The position numbers and the translations under genes are program-made. Shown here piece by piece: positions 15,274 through 19,618 of a stretch of 19,618 nt of DNA. The DNA comes from Chloroflexota bacterium. Its GTDB lineage: Bacteria; Chloroflexota; Dehalococcoidia; GIF9; UBA5629. The stretch's first letter is position 1. Each line of letters begins with the position of its first letter. The notes under the pieces were generated by a model. That model ran no database searches, was not told the origin of the DNA, and was given only the letters and a program-made list of their open reading frames with translations. The stretch lies in contig JAPLHL010000047.1 of the NCBI GenBank assembly GCA_026389655.1, forward strand, positions 1 to 19,618, written 5' to 3'.

Positions 15274-15975
15274 CTATATTAATGACTGCCCGAGCTCAGG
15301 TTTACCGGTCTCGACCACGCGTTTAACGAATATACCCGGTGTATGAATGAAATTGGAGTCGAGCTCACCTGGCTCAACCAGTGTCTCCACTTCGGCGATC
15401 GTCACCTTTCCGGCCATTGCCATGACATTGTTGTAATTATAAGCCGTGTAGTGATATACGAGGTTACCCTCCCTATCCCCCTTCCAGGCATGCACAAATG
15501 CAAAATCTACAGGTAACGCTGTTTCGAGCAATGCCTCAGTCCCGTTAAAAACTCTGACTTCCTTGCCCTCCCCCACTACAGTACCAACTCCGGCAGGAGT
15601 ATAGAATGCCGGTATCCCTGCGCCCGCACAGCGCAGTTTTTCTGCAAACGTTCCCATCGGATATACTTCCATCTCTATCTGACCCTTGCGCACCGCCTGC
15701 TCAAAGCGGTGCTCCAGCCCCCTGGTAGCAGATCTCGGAAAAGGGTAATTGCAGATCGCTTTTCTTACCTGGCCGTTTGCTACCAGCTCCAGTAATTCTT
15801 CATTGCCCACACCTACCTGCATCACGACAATTGTCAGGTTTTTCACGCCTTTTCTAGCCAGCGCCTTCGTCAACTCAAGAGGCCTACCTGCGGAAAAGAA
15901 GGCAGAGAAAGCAATTACTGCCCCATCAAAGACATCATCAATTGCAGCCTCGGCAGAAGCAAACACCTTGTCCAT
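15274..15975 (-). CDS. Family I CoA-transferase, subunit A
   Basis: Alpha subunit of the same CoA-transferase, 233 residues. GTFAEKLRCAGAGIPAFYTPAGVGT (about 108-132) is the diagnostic block of ScoA/AtoD-type subunits. The N-terminal block reads DGAVIAFSAFFSAGRPLELTKAL, with SAFFSAGRP where GGFGLCGIP is usual, so the protein is somewhat divergent. VYHYTAYNYNNVMAMAGKVTIAE near the end matches the family. CGGAGGTACTC gives a good ribosome site. It is first in the unit that runs through subunit B and the two desulforedoxin-like genes, and the 152-base gap upstream contains a 9-base inverted repeat. Function depends on subunit B, which carries the catalytic glutamate. Confidence 0.93.
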   Translation of the reverse strand: MDKVFASAEAAIDDVFDGAVIAFSAFFSAGRPLELTKALARKGVKNLTIVVMQVGVGNEELLELVANGQVRKAICNYPFPRSATRGLEHRFEQAVRKGQIEMEVYPMGTFAEKLRCAGAGIPAFYTPAGVGTVVGEGKEVRVFNGTEALLETALPVDFAFVHAWKGDREGNLVYHYTAYNYNNVMAMAGKVTIAEVETLVEPGELDSNFIHTPGIFVKRVVETGKPELGQSLI

Positions 15976-16059
15976 GAGTACCTCCGTAGTTGTGTTTCAA
16001 TAGTTATGTAATAATATTACTTTATAACCGGAATTTTCCACGGTAATCGTAGCTGACGC

Positions 16060-16105
16060 CAATTGATTAGATTACTTGAAAATTCAGGCTTTGTCCAATC
16101 AATTG
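16060..16105. repeat. 9-base inverted repeat in the gap upstream of the CoA-transferase operon
   Basis: CAATTGATT (16060-16068) and AATCAATTG (16097-16105) are perfect inverted copies 28 bases apart, in the AT-rich gap between the CoA-transferase start and the DUF1646 stop. Each contains the palindrome CAATTG. It could be a paired operator for the CoA-transferase operon. A terminator is unlikely because the loop is long and there is no T-run. Confidence 0.5.
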
Positions 16106-16127
16106 ACTGATATAAATAAATGACAGC

Positions 16128-17167
16128 CTAACTAATAAAATGGGGCAACAGAACAAGAAAGTAGATCGCCATTATAACGAGACCCATCGGTACACCGATT
16201 ACCGCCCACTCCTTCATACTGATCTTTAGTCTGCCTGCCGCTACAATATTCGGGATATTCCCCGGTATCAGCATCCCGCCGGCTATCAATAATCCCATGA
16301 TTATTCCGGTTATCTGGGACAGCGTCATCGTAGCATCTATTTCCATAGCGGTCAGCGTTGCATTGTCCAGGATGGCCGACACCATGTTTATCCAATACAG
16401 AATCCAGGCGGGCACATGCACTATATACCAGACTATTAATGGCTTCATTCCTTCTCCCAGCAAGACCAGCGCTGCGACAAAGAGAAACACCCTGATCGCC
16501 CTTAGGATAACGGTTTTCAGCGTTTCCGAGTATTCAACCTCGTGGCTGAAATTTTTCAAATCCACATTCCTACCTATATAAAATGCGCCGAACAGGGCAA
16601 TAACCAATACACCCGGTATGACGTAAATACCGAATACCTGCAGAGGGAACAGGAATCCTGCGTGATAAGGAGCTCCGGACAGCTTGTTCACAAGTATTGT
16701 CGAGAGAGGTTCACCCACCGGTGTCAGGACGGCGCCCAACCCCGCTGCAAAGCATGCAACCACTGCAAATTTAATCTTTTCTTTCTTGTCCAACGGAGGA
16801 AAATCAGCAGGAAAGTAAATAGTCTCCACCCCAGCTTTGATGCCACCGTCAAAACAAACCGGCAAAACGAACGGTTGAAATAATGGATAAGTAACCCGAA
16901 GACCAGTACCACCTGGAATATGCCAACCGGGACCGTACCTATTACTACCGGCGCCTTTAGCGCCTCGATAACCAGCTCCCAACTCCATAGTCCCGATATT
17001 GTCACCGCACAAACGCCCATGATGACAAAGAATAGTTCCAGGTTTTCTTCCACCTTTTTAACGATGAAAGGCAGGATAAGCACGAGCAGAGTGATAAGGC
17101 AGAGCCCCAGCACTATATAGAGAACGGGTTCATCGGGGATATGACTAATGAGCAAATTTACAGGCAT
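16128..17167 (-). pseudogene. DUF1646 family membrane transporter, frameshifted
   Basis: Two overlapping frames together make one DUF1646 protein, a putative cation-coupled transporter of the ion-transporter superfamily. The N-terminal frame (from ATG 17167) gives about 124 residues: three helices, with FIVKKVEENLELFFVIMGV between the first two, then KLGWRLFTFLLIFL. The C-terminal frame takes over at LDKKEKIKFAVVACF near 16793 and runs to the end. It contains the re-entrant-loop motifs AVLTPVGEPLST and GMLIPGNIPNIVAAG. The break lies around 16793-16798: one base too few, or two too many, between a CTC codon and TTG. Upstream of the break the second frame is not membrane-like. A missing helix at the junction is possible because the join is abrupt. 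A sequencing indel is the main alternative. No Shine-Dalgarno precedes the ATG; direct repeats lie upstream. Confidence 0.78.
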
Positions 17168-17195
17168 TTTTACGTTGAATCAACCGATTGACGGA

Positions 17196-17241
17196 TAAAA
17201 TTTCCTAAAGCAGCCATTGCTGTTTGTTAAAACTTCCTAAA
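17196..17241. repeat. 14-base direct repeats upstream of the DUF1646 gene
   Basis: TAAAATTTCCTAAA (17196-17209) and TAAAACTTCCTAAA (17228-17241) match at 13 of 14 bases. They are 32 bases apart start to start, about three turns of the helix. They lie 29-74 bases upstream of the DUF1646 start, a likely place for a regulator to bind. Confidence 0.55.
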
Positions 17242-17261
17242 AATATTTAATAATATTTTTA
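17238..17261. repeat. AT-rich 10-bp hairpin downstream of the PAP2 gene
   Basis: TAAAAATATT (17238-17247) and AATATTTTTA (17252-17261) are perfect inverted copies around a TAAT loop. It begins eight bases after the PAP2 stop codon, read on the minus strand. The stem is all A-T, so it is a weak intrinsic terminator at best, and it shares four bases with the second direct repeat. Confidence 0.5.
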
Positions 17262-17268
17262 CGGTAAA

Positions 17269-17733
17269 TTACCATGGCCAGCTGAAAATCAGGCCGAATG
17301 CAATGCCCAGCAGTGCGCCCACGAAGACCTCCCACTTGGTATGGCCAATGATTTCACCCAGACGCTGTGAGAATTCCTTATTGCCTTTAAAGAGTTCGTC
17401 CAGCATTTGATTCAGTACAGTGGACTGGTGGCCGACCGTCCGCCTGACGCCGGCAGCGTCGTACATCACGATGAAAGCAACTGCCAGAGATATTGCGAAT
17501 AAAGGCGAGTCAAACCCGTACATTAAGCCGAGCGTGGTAGCCAGTGCCGTCATAAGAGCAGAGTGGGCGCTGGGCATGCCGCCGGGGCTGTATATTAAAG
17601 AGAGGTCCAGGTGTTTCTTGCGAATGAGATTGATTATGACTTTACCCGCCTGCGCAACGAACCACGCAATCAGCGGTACCCAAATGGCCTTATATGCAAG
17701 AAAGCCGTTAGCAGCCTGGCTATAATAACTCAT
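17269..17733 (-). CDS. Divergent PAP2 family protein (DUF212, YuiD-like)
   Basis: Small integral-membrane protein of 154 residues from the divergent PAP2 (DUF212) family, distantly related to phosphatidate phosphatases. It shows SPGGMPSAHSALMTALATTLG (about 49-69), the PSAHS phosphatase-like loop, then FIVMYDAAGVRRTVGHQ (87-103) and IIGHTKWEVFVGALLGI near the end. Four to five hydrophobic segments are present. The family is generally taken to act on lipid phosphates, though this is not well established. It lies 19 bases after a PlsY-like acyltransferase gene, so a lipid role is plausible. No Shine-Dalgarno precedes the ATG, but an extended -10 box ends nine bases upstream, suggesting a separate near-leaderless transcript. 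Confidence 0.9.
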   Translation of the reverse strand: MSYYSQAANGFLAYKAIWVPLIAWFVAQAGKVIINLIRKKHLDLSLIYSPGGMPSAHSALMTALATTLGLMYGFDSPLFAISLAVAFIVMYDAAGVRRTVGHQSTVLNQMLDELFKGNKEFSQRLGEIIGHTKWEVFVGALLGIAFGLIFSWPW

Positions 17734-17742
17734 CGCTTATGT

Positions 17743-17751
17743 ATATTAGCA
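17743..17751 (-). promoter_or_regulatory. Extended -10 close to the PAP2 start
   Basis: TGC-TAATAT on the minus strand ends nine bases before the ATG at 17733. RNA would start two or three bases ahead of the codon, consistent with the missing ribosome site. Confidence 0.4.
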
Positions 17752-17752
17752 C

Positions 17753-18397
17753 TTATTTTGTCTTTAATGGAGCGCCGGGCCTGTATTTTATCTGAACATT
17801 TTTTAGCGCCATCATCAGCAAAAGGACGAGGGGATAAACAATCAAGAGGTGATAAGCAGTAAGCGGCGGGGGAAGCGAGGGGGAAGCGATAAGAATGGGC
17901 AGAGACGGGATATTAGACCACTGCATGGCAAAAAGCAAGGTGACTATCGTAAGAATGCCAACTGCAAAGCTGACAGTGGATTTCTTCGTTTTGTATACCA
18001 TAAGTGAAGCTACAAGGGCCCCTATCACAGTCGGCACTGTGGCTACACAAACCAGCACACCACCCATCGTGGTGGAGCCCAATCCTCCCTGGAATTTGAG
18101 AAATATAGACCACTGGTGAGCGGCTATCGCAACGACGCCGGCCAGCATAACAAACAGGGGCTCAGCATTAAGCCATTGGGCAATCAATACCGCCAGGGCG
18201 GCCTTGCCTATATCCATGATCACTACCATCAGGAATGGTCGCAGCCCAACCCTCCGGTGCACTGCCGCCGCGCTGATACGGCCGTCAGGCTCATCACGGA
18301 TATCAATCTTGCCGTAATATTTCCCAACGATGAAGGCAGAGGGAATGGAACCCAGCAGGTAAGCGATGGGGATGCAGATAAGGTTCATCCAGTTCAT
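17753..18397 (-). CDS. plsY: Divergent PlsY-like glycerol-3-phosphate acyltransferase family protein
   Basis: Membrane protein of 214 residues with the PlsY layout: AYLLGSIPSAFIVGK (12-26) as first helix, a loop, then MDIGKAALAVLIA and HQWSIFLKFQGGLGSTTMGG. PlsY moves an acyl group from acyl phosphate to glycerol-3-phosphate. The first catalytic loop, normally GSGNxGATNVLR, reads PDGRISAAAVHR (37-48) here. Ser becomes D38, and the T and N become alanine, while R48 remains. The usual GH before the third motif is A93-H94 and GGKG is GGLG. This is therefore a paralogue with altered or lost acyltransferase activity. The ATG lacks a ribosome site; an extended -10 lies 12 bases upstream. It stands 33 bases after the MFS gene and 19 before the PAP2 gene. 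The gene symbol names the family only. Confidence 0.82.
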   Translation of the reverse strand: MNWMNLICIPIAYLLGSIPSAFIVGKYYGKIDIRDEPDGRISAAAVHRRVGLRPFLMVVIMDIGKAALAVLIAQWLNAEPLFVMLAGVVAIAAHQWSIFLKFQGGLGSTTMGGVLVCVATVPTVIGALVASLMVYKTKKSTVSFAVGILTIVTLLFAMQWSNIPSLPILIASPSLPPPLTAYHLLIVYPLVLLLMMALKNVQIKYRPGAPLKTK

Positions 18398-18409
18398 TTG
18401 TGGTTAAGA

Positions 18410-18418
18410 AGTATACCA
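18410..18418 (-). promoter_or_regulatory. Extended -10 close to the PlsY-like start
   Basis: TGG-TATACT on the minus strand ends 12 bases before the ATG at 18397, giving a predicted leader of about five bases. It lies just after the MFS stop, so the PlsY-like gene may have its own promoter. Confidence 0.4.
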
Positions 18419-18430
18419 CAAAAATTTGCC

Positions 18431-19618
18431 TTAATCAGGCGGGTTAGTCTTGGCCATGCGCGTTTTATCCGGATTGGGATTAACGCTGATGGTCAGGAAA
18501 TCCCTTGTCTCCTTTGAGAAGGCCATCGCTACTGAGAGGATTAAGATCAGCACACCGCAGGTTGCATAGATTGCCGGGATATTTTGATTGGCCAGGTCCG
18601 CAATTACGCCTGCTATTCCCCATCCCAACGGCGCCAGTCCGCTGGTGAGCGTGGCCAGCAACCCGAATACTCTGCCCCTGATATCACTCGAGGAGGCGAG
18701 CTGAAGGACCGTAGTAGCCTTGACCATAAATATACCCGCCAGCAGCCCTACCAGGAAGATCACACCCAGCACTATGTAAGGCTGCGTGAGAAAACCCATT
18801 ATTCCCATTGCAATCGAAGCGCCCAGCAGCGATAAAACGATCATATTACTCTGGTCACGGCCTCGCACATTGGCGGTGCCTGCGATCAAGTAACCCAGCG
18901 CCGATCCGACTCCCAGTGACATCAACAGGTAGCCATACCAGGATGCGTCCAGTTTAAGGTAGTCTTCTACATAGAAGGGCAACAGCATGTACATCGGCGC
19001 AATAAAAAGATATAGCAGGGCCGCTACGATGAAAAGCACTCTCATCCCTTTCCGCTTCCACACGTACTGAAGGCCTTCCTTGGTATCGGAAATAAACGTT
19101 TTGAACGCTTTGCCATTTCCAGCTTTTTCCACCGCTGGCTGTGGTATCCTGATGAATGCCTCTGAGCCGGAAGCGCAGAAATAAGTAAATCCGTTGATTA
19201 AAAACAGGAGGGCGGCGCCTGTGGCATTATAGAGAATTCCACCTAGCCCCATGCCTATGAAAAGGGAGACAAAGAGAGCAAGCTGATTGAGCGAATTTGC
19301 CACATCGAGTTTGTTCTCGGGAACAAGGTCCGGGATGGCGGCCTGTACAGCCGGTGTAAAAAAGGCAAAGATAATTGCGCCGGCAGTTGCTACCACAAAC
19401 AGCCAGCCTAATGACAGTCCGCTGTTATTAGGCAGCACGAACATCAATATTGCCAGTGATAGTACGAATAATCCATTGATCAGGTCGCCGTAGACCAGGA
19501 TTTTCTTGCGGGAAAAATTGTCGGCAAACGTGCCGCCCAGGGGACCCATCAGCACGCCCGGCAGGCTGGAAAACATCATCATCAGGCCTACCAGACTCGC
19601 CGAGCCGGTGGCCTCCTT
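18431..19618 (-). CDS. MFS transporter (EntS/MFS_3-like), N-terminus beyond window
   Basis: Major facilitator permease, probably an exporter. The frame is open through base 19618, and the twelve codons before the first visible ATG (19582) read KEATGSASLVGL, a helix of the family. The gene therefore starts outside the window. FSSLPGVLMGPLGGTFADN followed by FSRKKILVYGD is helix 2 plus motif A, as in EntS-type and macrolide-efflux-type MFS proteins. A central charged loop (PQPAVEKAGNGKAFKTF) separates the two six-helix halves. The tail after ETRDFLTIS is hydrophilic. About 395 residues are visible. It is followed after 33 bases by the PlsY-like gene. The substrate is unknown. Confidence 0.9.
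   Translation of the reverse strand, partial: KEATGSASLVGLMMMFSSLPGVLMGPLGGTFADNFSRKKILVYGDLINGLFVLSLAILMFVLPNNSGLSLGWLFVVATAGAIIFAFFTPAVQAAIPDLVPENKLDVANSLNQLALFVSLFIGMGLGGILYNATGAALLFLINGFTYFCASGSEAFIRIPQPAVEKAGNGKAFKTFISDTKEGLQYVWKRKGMRVLFIVAALLYLFIAPMYMLLPFYVEDYLKLDASWYGYLLMSLGVGSALGYLIAGTANVRGRDQSNMIVLSLLGASIAMGIMGFLTQPYIVLGVIFLVGLLAGIFMVKATTVLQLASSSDIRGRVFGLLATLTSGLAPLGWGIAGVIADLANQNIPAIYATCGVLILILSVAMAFSKETRDFLTISVNPNPDKTRMAKTNPPD

Noticed and set aside
1..19618. CRISPR arrays, insertion sequences, prophage or integrase genes
   Set aside because: No regularly spaced repeats, transposase-like or phage-like proteins were seen on either strand.

Overview
The window reads as a chromosomal stretch from an anaerobic, organic-acid-degrading bacterium. 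My best guess is a Dehalococcoidia-like member of the Chloroflexota from sediment or groundwater, inferred from gene content: CaiB-type CoA-transferases, crotonases, an acyl-CoA dehydrogenase, desulforedoxin-like proteins, a DUF1646 transporter and a PlsY relative. There is no rRNA, tRNA or marker gene, so the taxonomy is only moderately supported. No CRISPR array, insertion sequence, phage gene or integrase is visible. Genes are densely packed and the longest gap is under 200 bases.

Layout. (1) 1-1168 (-): a Spinster-like MFS transporter, cut by the left edge, divergent from (2) 1348-2787 (+), an M20 peptidase of the PM20D1 type whose membrane anchor is interrupted by an in-frame TGA. (3) 2802-4401 (+): a 37-codon ORF resembling the C-terminal tail of a CaiB CoA-transferase, then two crotonases, the first lacking one catalytic glutamate. 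(4) 4418-7528 (-): an amidase-signature hydrolase, the BioY biotin transporter subunit and a nitroreductase. (5) 7703-9830 (+): a transglutaminase-like protein overlapping a YtcJ-type amidohydrolase. (6) 9852-15975 (-): a long acyl-CoA dehydrogenase, a tandem-fused CaiB/BaiF CoA-transferase with one dead half, two desulforedoxin-like mini-proteins and both subunits of a family I CoA-transferase. (7) 16128-19618 (-): a frameshifted DUF1646 transporter, a divergent PAP2 protein, a divergent PlsY-like acyltransferase and a second MFS transporter cut by the right edge.

How the genes may work together (inference). Four hydrolases of amide or related bonds (M20, amidase, transglutaminase-like, amidohydrolase) sit beside two kinds of CoA-transferase and three acyl-CoA-oxidising or -hydrating enzymes. 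A coherent reading is uptake and cleavage of amide-linked organic acids, activation of the acids by CoA transfer, and beta-oxidation. Thiolase, 3-hydroxyacyl-CoA dehydrogenase and ETF are not in the window. The right end (PlsY-like, PAP2-like) looks like membrane-lipid metabolism.

The most distinctive observations are several degenerate or broken genes (in-frame stop, frameshift, CaiB tail remnant, one-dead-half fusion, desulforedoxin with a lost cysteine). In addition, three genes have an extended -10 box almost abutting the start codon and no Shine-Dalgarno, suggesting leaderless transcripts. I found no clear defence system or wholly new system.
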